Below are positions 1-7,921 of a stretch of DNA of 42,022 bases, piece by piece; position 1 is the stretch's first letter; the number at the start of each line of letters is the position of its first letter. The notes beneath the pieces were generated by a model. The model made no database searches and was not told where the DNA came from. It saw nothing but the letters and a program-made list of their open reading frames with translations. Position numbers and translations under genes: made by a program. This DNA comes from Nostoc sp. FACHB-973 (GTDB lineage: Bacteria; Cyanobacteriota; Cyanobacteriia; Cyanobacteriales; Nostocaceae): NCBI RefSeq assembly GCF_014698115.1, contig NZ_JACJSJ010000075.1, positions 1 through 42,022 on the forward strand, written 5' to 3'.

Positions 1-115
1 GTGTCTATTGCGCGGTGGAACCACACTGAACCCTTCCCGAACTCAGAGGTGAAACGCTGTTGCGGCAACGATAGTTTAGGGGTTGCCCTACGCCAAAATA
101 GCTCGATGCCAGGTT
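1..115 (+). rRNA. rrf: 5S ribosomal RNA (5' end cut by window)
   Basis: The sequence matches the cyanobacterial 5S rRNA layout: GGAACCACACTGA, CCCGAACTCAG and AGGTGAAACGC in the 5' half, GCGGCAACGATAG in the middle, and AAAATAGCTCGATGCCAGG at the 3' end. The 5' end appears to lack only a few bases (the start of the terminal stem that would pair with the 3' CCAGG). The 16S and 23S genes would lie upstream, outside the window. The 3' end is set by the terminal stem and is good to a few bases. Confidence 0.93.
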
Positions 116-129
116 TATATTTCTAACTC

Positions 130-168
130 AAACCCCCTCGCTCACATCACAGCTTGGGGGTTTTTGTT
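130..168 (+). terminator. Rho-independent terminator of the rRNA operon
   Basis: The stem AAACCCCC (130-137) pairs with GGGGGTTT (156-163), with an 18-base loop, and the right arm runs straight into a T-rich tract. It lies 15 bp after the 5S gene, the expected place for the end of the rRNA transcript. Confidence 0.85.
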
Positions 169-298
169 TTATTGGCTCGAGCGAAAATTTAGGTTGCTGG
201 CTAGCTTTAGAAACCCGTAACCTAAATTGCTATGCTATCTGTAATATCATGTCCGGTTAATCACTTACGATAAAAAGTAGTGAGTGCAAGGATGAGTA

Positions 299-1391
299 AT
301 GCCGAAACGAATTGGTGTAGCTACACATCTAAGTATTGAAGAGTTAGAACAACGTTACCGTCAAGCTAGTGATGGGGTAGAAAGCCGTCAGTATCAAATC
401 ATTTTGTTAGTTGCTCAAGGGAAAAAAACAGAAGAAGTGAAGGAAATAACTGGCTACAGCAGAACATGGATATACGCATTGGTAAAAAGATACAACGAAT
501 TAGGGGTGGAAGGTTTAGGCGATCGCAGAGACTCAAACCAAGGTAAACAGCCCCTAGTAGATGATATCCAGCAAGCACAGTTATGGCAGGCGTTACAAGA
601 AAAAGCACCAGATGGAGGATTATGGAATGGCAGGAAAGTGGCAGATTGGTTAAGCGAAGTGACAGGGACTCATATCAGCAGACAGAGGGGATGGGAGATA
701 TTGCGGCAGATGACTTTTAGACTGAGAGTTCCTCGGCCATGTCACACAAAAAGTGATTATTTTGAACAAGAAGCCTGGAAAAAAAACTCGCCATAGAAGT
801 AGAACAAATTCAAGCTGCTTATCCAGACGCAGAAGTTGAGTTGTGGTGTGAGGATGAGCAGACGCTCGAAGACTCGCTACCGCTTCGCTAACGCTTAGGA
901 CTCAAACCAATTTTGCGACGAGTTTACGTACCAGAAGGGGAAACACCAATTGCTAATGTCAATTGGCGGTTTCAGTGGAAATGGAAAGTATGCTTTTGTA
1001 CATCCTCAAACCGGAGAAACAAAAGGCGTGGATTCTTCCTTACGTCAATACAGAATTGTTTAATCAGGTTTTGGCTGATTTTGCTGCTGAATTTGCTTTG
1101 GGTGCGAATAAGCACATTCTTTTAGCTGTTGATCGTGCTGGTTGGCATACCAGCAAAAATTTACAGCTTCCTGAAGGACTACATCTGACATTTTTACCAT
1201 CTCATTCCCCGGAATTACAACCCGCAGAAAGGTTGTGGACTGTAATTGATGAACCAATTGCTAATCGAACTTTTGAGACACTCAATGATTTAGAGGATCT
1301 TGTTTATCATCGTTGTCAATCGTTACTACACCAGCAAGATTTAATTCGCGGGCTAACTGGTTTTCATTGGTGGATTCAAATTGGAGTTTAA
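299..1391 (+). pseudogene. IS630-family DDE transposase, frameshifted and interrupted
   Basis: The first part (299-796, 165 codons) carries the N-terminal helix-turn-helix region (EEVKEITGYSRTWIYALVKRY) and a winged-helix-like second half. The reading frame continues in -1 phase from 787 through a segment ending LWCEDE, the first catalytic acid region. The last part (in frame up to 1391) has ILLAVDRAGWH (second Asp) and SHSPELQPAERLW (third acid Glu), giving the IS630 DDE triad. A 30-bp repeat-like insertion at 861-890 introduces an in-frame TAA, and between about 985 and 1040 the homologous peptides (YVPEGETPIANVNW, FVHPQTGET, WILPYVNTELF) fall in three different frames. So the gene is dead, even though the first phase change may be a programmed frameshift. 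Confidence 0.85.
781..787 (+). promoter_or_regulatory. Candidate programmed -1 frameshift heptamer (A_AAA_AAC)
   Basis: In the phase of the 299 start, codons 161-163 read AAA AAA AAC, so the heptamer A_AAA_AAC lies exactly in the slippery X_XXY_YYZ register. A -1 slip makes the next codon CTC at 787 and continues the transposase as LAIEVEQIQAAYPDAEVE, whereas the zero frame stops at 796. Split transposase frames joined by -1 slippage are known in several IS families. A simple one-base deletion in the A run would look similar. Confidence 0.55.
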
Positions 1392-1419
1392 TCGTAACTA
1401 ATTAACCGGACACGATATA

Positions 1420-1515
1420 ATATCATGTCCGGTAAAAGACTTATGATTTAGGCTGACACGGGGACACGGGGACGCGGAGAGATTTTAATAATAAGTGATT
1501 ACCCGGACTTGATAT
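1420..1515. mobile_element. 96-bp MITE-like element related to the IS630 ends
   Basis: The left end reads ATATCATGTCCGG and the right end, on the other strand, ATATCAAGTCCGG. The outer 29 bases of the two ends agree at 23 positions. These ends resemble the terminal repeats of the IS630 copy immediately to the left, but the interior codes for nothing and holds short GGGACAC-type repeats. The size, non-coding interior and IS-like ends fit a non-autonomous MITE. Its right end is 3 bp from the stop codon of the response regulator gene. Confidence 0.65.
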
Positions 1516-1518
1516 AAG

Positions 1519-1905
1519 TTACTTTTCCAAGTTCCAGCCCAAGGCTACTGCTACTTGTTGAGCTAATTCTAGGGGATTGAAGGGTTTAGCGATCGCACTG
1601 ATCATTCCTATCTGGGCATAGCGACGGCGATCGGAAGCCTGGATTTTGGCAGTTAATAGAATTACCGGAATTGCTTTGGTTACTGGATTTGCTTGTAACT
1701 TTTCAAAGGTCGCAATGCCATCCATATCTGGCATCATCACATCCAGTAGAATCGCGTCTGGTTGGTAAGTCTCGGCTTTAATTATGCCTTCTTCACCAGA
1801 ACCAGCTGTCTCTACTTTCCAGCCTGCGACTGTTTCCAAGCAAATCTTGGCAACTTCTTGAATATATTGCTCGTTATCAACCACTAGAATTCGCTTTGTT
1901 GTCAT
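1519..1905 (-). CDS. Single-domain response regulator (CheY-like receiver)
   Basis: The 128-residue protein is one receiver domain with no output domain. It has the acidic pocket and strand RILVVDN, the phosphoacceptor Asp in LLDVMMPDMDG, the Thr of the LLTAK switch strand, and the conserved Lys in AKPFNP. I place the start at the ATG at 1905, because an AGGA box lies about 9 bp upstream; a GTG directly before it at 1908 is an alternative. The start overlaps the last codons of the upstream hybrid kinase by about 29 bp, so the two genes are probably translationally coupled and the regulator is the likely phosphotransfer partner of that kinase. The 3' end nearly touches a MITE-like element. Confidence 0.93.
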   Translation of the reverse strand: MTTKRILVVDNEQYIQEVAKICLETVAGWKVETAGSGEEGIIKAETYQPDAILLDVMMPDMDGIATFEKLQANPVTKAIPVILLTAKIQASDRRRYAQIGMISAIAKPFNPLELAQQVAVALGWNLEK

Positions 1906-4900
1906 CACCGCTATCCTCTTGTTGGTTGTGAGTAATTCCTTGAAGTAACTGCATCACCCGTTGTTCAAATTCCTCAGTAGTCACGCGCCCTTTGGTCAAA
2001 AATTCTGTATGTCCTAACTTAAGTCGATTGTGTTCGGACTCATCCAAATCCTTAGCTGAGTAAACTAGTACAGAAGTATTATAGAGATGGTTATGCTGCT
2101 GTAGCCAATCCACTACTGCAAATCCATCACTCTCTGGCAAGATCAGGTCGAGAATCATTAAGTCAGGATTCACTTCTTGACTCAGGCGGATTGCTTCCCG
2201 TCCAGTTTTGGCTAGGAAGGTTTCAATCTTATGCCTTTCAAACAGAGTCATAAGCAGTTGAGCTAAATCGGTATCGTCTTCAACAATTAGAACACGGACT
2301 CGCTTTGAAGATTTAGCTAAGACCTGTCTGACTGACTGCAACAGATGGTTCTCTGAGAATGGTTTATTTACCCAATTTACAAAATCTACATTAGGTTGAT
2401 TACTTGTGATTGGTTTATGGCCGTAAATGATAGGAATCTTAGAATACTCCTGTAAATCAGTATTTTGGTAAGTCCTGAACAACGGCAGAGTGACGTAAAA
2501 AGTACTACCCTCCCCTAACACACTTTCAGCCCAGATGCGTCCACCATGCTGTTGCATAATGCTCTTACAAATTGCCAAACCCAAACCAGTGCCATCATGA
2601 TTCCGTGAATCAGAAGAGTCAACTTGTTGAAAGCGCTCAAAGATACTCTCAAGTTTGTCAGCTGGGATACCGCGTCCATTGTCTTTGACTGTTAACAAAA
2701 CTTCATCCCCCTGTTGTTGTACTTGCAACCAAACCGTAGATCCAGCAGATGAAAATTTAATGGCGTTACTCAATAGGTTAGTTAAAGTTTGAACAATGCG
2801 ATCGCAATCTACCCATACTTGACCGGAGACATCCGAAATGCATAGCGTCACTCCTGCTTTATCAGCCAGAGGCTGCATAACATTTACTGCTTGAGCGATT
2901 AAATCAACGATGTTGCAGATTTCTGGTTCCATCTTCCCCTTACCGGACTCGATGCGCTCAATGTCTAGGATGTCATTGATTAGGCGTACTAAACGTTCAG
3001 TGCTATCAGTGGCAATTTGTAGCAGGCGTTTTCCCTGTTCTGAGTCTGTGGGTAGCAAACCACTGGCTAGCATTCCCAGAGAACCGTGAATTGAAGTTAA
3101 AGGTGTGCGGAGTTCATGACTGACAACAGAGATAAACTCATCTTTCATGCGTTCGATTTGCTTACGCTCAGTTATATCTCGTAATATAACTGTATAAAAT
3201 ATTTCCTGACTCATGTCGATTTTGGAGATGGAAGCCTCTGCTGGAAATTCAGTGCCATCTTTGCGGCGACCATATATTTCCCGCCGTTCTCCCATGCGGC
3301 GGGCAAGATTAGGAGATTTGCCAAAGTCAACCACATGTTGACGATGCACCTGTGAAAAGCGGTGCGGCAAAAGTAAGTCAAGACCTTGCCCAATCACTTC
3401 CTCGGCAGAGTAGCCGAAAATTTTCTCTGCTCCTTGATTAAACAAGGTGATGCGTTGGAAGCCATTGATAGAAATAATTGCATCATCAGCAATATCTAAA
3501 ATCCTTGCAAATCGCGCTTGGGAAAAGCGTAATTCTTCCTGTGTCCGCTGACGTTCATCAAGTTGTGACTGCAACTGTCGATTCACGGTAATTAACTCAG
3601 CAGTGCGCTCTGCTACTCTCAATTCTAATTCGTTGATAGCTTGGAGATTGGGGAATGAGGGGGATGAGGGAGTAATGGTAGTATTTTGTTCCCTTGCTTC
3701 CCCTGCTTCTCCTGCTTTGCCTACTCCCTTGTTCCCCTGTGTCACGCGTCGTCCCAATTTTACCCGTTCTAAACGATTGACAATTCGGGTTACTAGTTCT
3801 GGCCCGACAATGGGCTTGCTAACAAAGTCATCAGCACCAACGCTAAACACCTGATTTACTATTTCGGCATCGTTATGCACTGTGAGGAAGAGGATGGGTA
3901 ACTCACTCCAGTCTGGATTGTTACGTACTACTTGGCAAAGTTGAATACCATTTGTAAAGGGTAGTTCCACATCTAAAATTAGTAGATCTGGCGCAACCGC
4001 TTCCAAGGTTTCCCAAAACTGACGCGGATCTTCAAGAGCGATCGCTTTGAGTCCCCAAGGACTAAGTAAGGTTTGCAAAAATGCCTGAATTTGGGGATCG
4101 TCGTCCACAACCAATATTTTAGTTTCTGTGTCAGAGGAATTTTCCAGTAGCGGTGTCACCGTTTCTAATACTTGTGTGGTTGGCAGTGCAGATATTGCTG
4201 CGGCGTTCTTTTCTTGAATTTCCCGACGCAATAACTTTACCCAAGTTTCGAGGTTGGTGATTTCAGACTTACTCAAAATTTGACTAGAACTGAGCAGCAA
4301 CTCGATATTGCGTGCCCATTTTGAGCCAAGAGTCAAGCCAAAAGTACCTAAAGATCCTGCCAAGGTATGCGCCTCTTTGACTGCAAGGTTTTGGAATTCA
4401 GGATTTAGAGTATTTTGGTTTAAAGCTGCGATCGCTTGCTCCAGCACCCCCACCTGCTCGTCCACCCGCCCTTGAAATCGTTGCCAAATTTCGCCAACTG
4501 CCATTAATGTTTGCTGCTGCTGTGATTTGGGGGTGGGAATTGGGGACTGGGGATTGGGCATTGGGCATTGGGCATTGGGCATTGGGCATTGGGCATTGGT
4601 ATTCTCCTGTGCCCCCCTACTCCCTGCTCCCTGCTCCCTGCTCGCTACTCCCTGTTCCAGTGGTTTCAAACGATAACCGATACCATAAACTGTTTCAATG
4701 AAATCAGTGGGCGCTCCTACAGCTTTGAGTTTGTGTCGTAACCCTTTGATATGGGTGCGAACAGCTTCTTCTTGTGGAGTATCTTCATAAGACCAAAGAT
4801 GTTCTAAAATCATGCCGCAGCTAAACACCCGGTGATTATTTCGCAAAAATAGTTCCAATAGAGCATACTCTTTTGGTGTGAGTGGCAGCAGATTTCCAGC

Positions 4901-5329
4901 ATAATTGACTTCACAGCTACTAGGATCTAGGCGCAAATCACCACGCTCTAAGACAGGTTGCAAAGTTACGCTTCCACGACGCAACAGCGCCCTGACACGA
5001 GCAACTAACTCTTCTTCGTCAAAGGGTTTAACTACATAGTCATCTGCGCCTGCATCTAATCCGATCGCTTTTTCATGACTACTATCCCGCCCTGTCAATA
5101 ATAATATTGGCACTTGCAGACCATGAGACCGGATTTGCCGACAAAGACTAATGCCATCCAACTTGGGCAACATTACATCCAGGAGTATTAAATCAAAATC
5201 GCAAGTTTGGATAAAATCCCAAGCAAGATCACCATCAGTGGCAACTTCAACGGCGTAGTTTTGGTTAGTTAAAACGGAAGTGAGTGCATAGGCATTGAAC
5301 TCATCATCCTCTACAACTAAAATTTTCAT
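1877..5329 (-). CDS. Multidomain hybrid histidine kinase with N-terminal OmpR-type regulator
   Basis: The 1150-residue cytoplasmic protein has no membrane segment. Domains in order: receiver 1 (1-118, Asp51, KPF at 101-103); winged-helix DNA-binding domain of the OmpR/PhoB type (about 128-222, ending GIGYRL); repeat-derived linker (226-265); HPt domain (about 275-370, His321 in KEAHTLAGS); receiver 2 (403-520, Asp453); a second low-complexity linker (530-561); coiled coil (565-605); PAS domain (603-720); HisKA (His738 in SHELRTPL); HATPase (N box near 856, DNGRG, GTGLGL); a half receiver (about 965-1004) that has only the KPF end and no phosphoacceptor; and receiver 3 (1012-1130, Asp1061). 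A full DNA-binding regulator fused in front of a complete phosphorelay is uncommon. The gene overlaps the downstream single receiver gene. The sensed signal is unknown; the PAS domain is the only obvious input module. Confidence 0.93.
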   Translation of the reverse strand: MKILVVEDDEFNAYALTSVLTNQNYAVEVATDGDLAWDFIQTCDFDLILLDVMLPKLDGISLCRQIRSHGLQVPILLLTGRDSSHEKAIGLDAGADDYVVKPFDEEELVARVRALLRRGSVTLQPVLERGDLRLDPSSCEVNYAGNLLPLTPKEYALLELFLRNNHRVFSCGMILEHLWSYEDTPQEEAVRTHIKGLRHKLKAVGAPTDFIETVYGIGYRLKPLEQGVASREQGAGSRGAQENTNAQCPMPNAQCPMPNPQSPIPTPKSQQQQTLMAVGEIWQRFQGRVDEQVGVLEQAIAALNQNTLNPEFQNLAVKEAHTLAGSLGTFGLTLGSKWARNIELLLSSSQILSKSEITNLETWVKLLRREIQEKNAAAISALPTTQVLETVTPLLENSSDTETKILVVDDDPQIQAFLQTLLSPWGLKAIALEDPRQFWETLEAVAPDLLILDVELPFTNGIQLCQVVRNNPDWSELPILFLTVHNDAEIVNQVFSVGADDFVSKPIVGPELVTRIVNRLERVKLGRRVTQGNKGVGKAGEAGEAREQNTTITPSSPSFPNLQAINELELRVAERTAELITVNRQLQSQLDERQRTQEELRFSQARFARILDIADDAIISINGFQRITLFNQGAEKIFGYSAEEVIGQGLDLLLPHRFSQVHRQHVVDFGKSPNLARRMGERREIYGRRKDGTEFPAEASISKIDMSQEIFYTVILRDITERKQIERMKDEFISVVSHELRTPLTSIHGSLGMLASGLLPTDSEQGKRLLQIATDSTERLVRLINDILDIERIESGKGKMEPEICNIVDLIAQAVNVMQPLADKAGVTLCISDVSGQVWVDCDRIVQTLTNLLSNAIKFSSAGSTVWLQVQQQGDEVLLTVKDNGRGIPADKLESIFERFQQVDSSDSRNHDGTGLGLAICKSIMQQHGGRIWAESVLGEGSTFYVTLPLFRTYQNTDLQEYSKIPIIYGHKPITSNQPNVDFVNWVNKPFSENHLLQSVRQVLAKSSKRVRVLIVEDDTDLAQLLMTLFERHKIETFLAKTGREAIRLSQEVNPDLMILDLILPESDGFAVVDWLQQHNHLYNTSVLVYSAKDLDESEHNRLKLGHTEFLTKGRVTTEEFEQRVMQLLQGITHNQQEDSGDDNKANSSG
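4556..4653. repeat. Heptanucleotide tandem repeats inside the kinase gene
   Basis: Six perfect GGGCATT units run from 4556 to 4597. They are followed after a short gap by TCCCTGC units (4621-4641) and two diverged units up to 4653. These are short tandemly repeated sequences of the kind found in heterocystous cyanobacteria. Here they stay in frame: three 7-bp units give a 7-residue period, NAQCPMP, in the linker between the DNA-binding and HPt domains. A similar but more diverged repeat tract (about 3645-3745) encodes the second linker. Confidence 0.85.
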
Positions 5330-5924
5330 TTTAAAAGCTTTCCAGACAGGAAGGGGTAGAGCAAATAACCAGCAAAAAATTTAAATAGCAAAATAATTAA
5401 TATCAAAGTTGAATTTTAAAGCATTTTTTACAACTTTTATCTTTAAGGTTAATACTCATTAATAAATATCAATATTGATTTATTTTCAATATAATTTTTT
5501 TTACCTGCTTACTTAGCAGCAAATACAATGCTTCCAAGAAACATTTCGCCAAGGTTAACTTCATGGTAACCTCTGGATTCTTCTACTGTAATACCATTTT
5601 AGGAAATACCTGATTATGTAGGGGGTACAGCTGTACCCCCCTAGAGTGTATTTATCTATTGCAAAGATTTTGGAAAATGGTACAATTTTGTGCTTTGCTA
5701 ATTACTTGTATTAAAAAACGAAACCTAACAGGTTTCAAGTTGTTGAACCCAATCTGGAAAGCTAGATTTAATTATTAAATATTCATCATAACCTGTTATA
5801 AGTATACATCTTATGGTAGATGACATACAAATAAAAGTATGTAAGTTAATCGAACTGATTAATCATCTTTTAAGTCATAAAACTCTGAGTACGCTACAAC
5901 AGAAACAAAGCCTCTGCTAAACCT
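5330..5924. other. Long intergenic region with a nested inverted repeat
   Basis: This 595-bp AT-rich stretch lies between the divergently transcribed kinase gene and NIL-ferredoxin gene and so should hold both promoters; I could not fix either. It contains a 91-bp nested inverted repeat: TACCATTTT at 5592-5600 pairs with AAAATGGTA at 5674-5682, around a central palindrome at 5618-5643 (GTAGGGGGTACAG and its complement with one extra C). The palindrome belongs to a family seen elsewhere in this window. No credible coding sequence was found. Confidence 0.6.
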
Positions 5925-6329
5925 GTGAAAAAACGAGTAACCCTCACCTTCCCAAAACGCGCTGTGCAAATGCCAGTCACTTATGTACTGGCTAAAGAGT
6001 TCAATGTCGCTGCCAATATTATCCGTGCCCAAGTTGCCCCAAATCAAATTGGCAAACTGGTATTGGAACTATCGGGAGATATTGATCAATTGGATGCAGC
6101 GATCGAGTGGATGCGATCGCGCCATGTTAATGTTTCTCATACCTTAGGGGAAATTGCGATCAATCCAGATGTCTGTGTCCACTGTGGTTTGTGTACTGGG
6201 GTTTGCCCTACGGAAGCCCTCACACTCAACCCAGAGACATACAAGTTAACGTTCACGCGATCGCGTTGTATCGTCTGCGAACAGTGTATCCCCAGCTGTC
6301 CTGTACAGGCAATCTCTACAAATCTTTAA
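5925..6329 (+). CDS. NIL domain / 2x[4Fe-4S] ferredoxin-like protein
   Basis: The 134-residue protein has an N-terminal NIL domain (about 3-75; the family also occurs at the C-terminus of methionine ABC transporter ATPases). This is followed by a bacterial-type ferredoxin domain with two complete cluster motifs, CVHCGLCTGVCP and CIVCEQCIPSCP, enough for two [4Fe-4S] clusters. The start is the GTG at 5925, since the NIL domain begins immediately after it and no upstream ATG fits. NIL-ferredoxins occur in cyanobacteria and in anaerobes; in methanogens a relative works with a COG1900 protein in homocysteine formation. A link to sulfur amino acid metabolism here is inference only. It is soluble and stands alone, with its own upstream region. 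Confidence 0.9.
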   Translation: MKKRVTLTFPKRAVQMPVTYVLAKEFNVAANIIRAQVAPNQIGKLVLELSGDIDQLDAAIEWMRSRHVNVSHTLGEIAINPDVCVHCGLCTGVCPTEALTLNPETYKLTFTRSRCIVCEQCIPSCPVQAISTNL

Positions 6330-6373
6330 CAATCCAAAATCCAAATCGCGCTGTCAGCCCACCAAAGGTGTGA

Positions 6374-6401
6374 GCTAAAATCCAAAATCCAAAATCCAAA
6401 A
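6374..6401. repeat. AAAATCC heptamer array
   Basis: Three tandem AAAATCC units and a partial one lie between the convergent NIL-ferredoxin and DUF3616 genes, with a related unit near 6333. This matches the AAAATCC/AAAATCT array at 35150-35181. It is a short tandemly repeated sequence with no coding role visible. Confidence 0.8.
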
Positions 6402-6407
6402 TTGATA

Positions 6408-7475
6408 TTACCCCAGCCCAAACACATCTGCTATTACACCGCCATCACCCACCAGCCTCGTTTTTGCTGGAGAGTCATAAACTACTAATAGCGAAGGTAT
6501 GCCAGTGACATCCTGAAAAAGTGTAATTCCTTCAGCGTGATCTTCCCGGTTTCCATAGGGAATATCTTGTACAAAATCTGGATTGCTAAAAACATTTTCT
6601 GGCAAATTTACACCGTTTATCCAGCGATAAAGTTGCACAGGCCCATCTAAATCCATTGTTGGCCCGGCTAAAATTAACAAGTCTTTTCCATCTACGTACA
6701 AATCCCGAATTCCCAAACCATTTAACCAGATAAAATGCTTTTTATATAGCTCGTTTTCTTCGCCAATTTGCCTCAATTTCAGAAGTCCAGGGCTAGACTC
6801 TTCTAACTCTATTTCTAGGACTACAGCCCAACCGCGCAACACAGGACCGCGCAAACCTAGAAAAATCCGATTTTGATAAATGCCTATTCCTTCAATATCA
6901 AAGCCATTATCTTTTCCAGGAATTGCTGCTTTAATAAATATGCCTAAATGAGAGTCTTCTGCCAAAGCTGTCATCAGCAAATTACCCTGATTTATCACTT
7001 CTAATTTAGCAGCATTCAACTGCACATCTGGCTTTTGGGGGTGTGGGCAAGATGAGAATAATTTGCCGTCTATTAAAGGAATCCGTCCTAAGAGATAACG
7101 GTTGGGTTCTGATTCAATTTTTGCTAGCCTTTTAAGGTTTTTTGCATCGGTATTATCTGGTTTGGGTTTTTTGCGTTTGTAGCTGTGAGAACCGATAAAC
7201 CATAAATAATAATCGCTGTAAGCAAGTCCTTCTATATCAATTTCTTGGTCTTCTGGTGCAGGTAAGCTGATAAATTCCGCTACTCTAAATTGTTGGTGAT
7301 CTGTAAATTTCTCAGGGTCAACCAAAGACAGACGTTCAATCGTTGAAGTTTCATCTGACCCGAACCACAAATACTTCTGGTGTGTTAGTAGCACCGCAGA
7401 TAAGTCTTCTCTGTGTTCTTTAAAATTATCTACAAAAGTCAATAAAACTTGATTAAGCAAATCTGAGTTTGGCAT
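6408..7475 (-). CDS. DUF3616 domain protein, function unknown
   Basis: The 355-residue protein has no signal peptide and no membrane segment. Short repeated patterns such as IDIEGLAYSDYYLWFIGSHS, FDIEGIGIYQNRIFLGLRGP and GNREDHAEGITLF look like blades of a beta-propeller, each with an acidic (D/H)xEG(L/I) turn. This layout and the wording of the repeats are those of the DUF3616 family. No catalytic site is evident. It is transcribed toward the NIL-ferredoxin gene, with only the AAAATCC array between the two stops. The start is the ATG at 7475. Confidence 0.82.
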   Translation of the reverse strand: MPNSDLLNQVLLTFVDNFKEHREDLSAVLLTHQKYLWFGSDETSTIERLSLVDPEKFTDHQQFRVAEFISLPAPEDQEIDIEGLAYSDYYLWFIGSHSYKRKKPKPDNTDAKNLKRLAKIESEPNRYLLGRIPLIDGKLFSSCPHPQKPDVQLNAAKLEVINQGNLLMTALAEDSHLGIFIKAAIPGKDNGFDIEGIGIYQNRIFLGLRGPVLRGWAVVLEIELEESSPGLLKLRQIGEENELYKKHFIWLNGLGIRDLYVDGKDLLILAGPTMDLDGPVQLYRWINGVNLPENVFSNPDFVQDIPYGNREDHAEGITLFQDVTGIPSLLVVYDSPAKTRLVGDGGVIADVFGLG

Positions 7476-7921
7476 TTTAAATTATCTTTATGGTTGCGAA
7501 AATATTAATCATGTTATTATAATCTGTAATTTAATGTCTGTAAAAAATATCCAAAAACTACAGTTTATAACTGATTAAGTAAAATTAATTATACCTGCTT
7601 CAACGAAACTCACGAGGGAAAGGAGAAAGTAAAAGTCTTAGCTGTGGCTAGGAAATAAAAGTTGAAATTTGCAACCAGGTATTACTTCCCCTTTGGTTTC
7701 GTCTAATTAATTATGCCAAAGGACTTAATCGAATCGTAAGGATAAATCTGCTGCTTAGACCTTGGATAGATATTGCATATTTTTATAAAAAAATACAACT
7801 ATCTAAAGACCATAAGAATATTTTACAATCACCATTCCATAAAAAAATATCAAAAGTAGATGCACATTTTTAACTAATGTTATTATGAATAACCTGATTA
7901 GGTATCCCATTAAGATCAATT
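7476..7921. other. Intergenic region between divergent genes, no gene seen
   Basis: 446 bp of AT-rich sequence with no open frame that looks coding. It must hold the promoters of the DUF3616 and CHAD genes. I see no convincing -35/-10 pair, hairpin or repeat. Confidence 0.5.

Larger units (their letters stand above)
244..1418 (+). mobile_element. IS630-family insertion sequence (degenerate copy)
   Basis: A 1.17-kb element is bounded by 28-bp terminal inverted repeats at 244-271 and 1391-1418. The ends begin ATATCATGTCCGGTTAAT and, on the other strand, ATATCGTGTCCGGTTAAT, and match at 25 of 28 positions. TA dinucleotides at both ends (for example 245-246 and 1416-1417) fit the TA target duplication of IS630/Tc1-mariner elements. 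Inside is one transposase gene, read in two phases and then broken. It sits between the rRNA operon terminator and the response regulator gene, and directly abuts the MITE-like element at 1420-1515. With its transposase disrupted, this copy cannot move on its own. Confidence 0.85.

Noticed and set aside
4556..4653. Tandem repeats as a CRISPR array
   Set aside because: The units are 7 bp with no spacers and are translated within the kinase gene; no cas genes are present.
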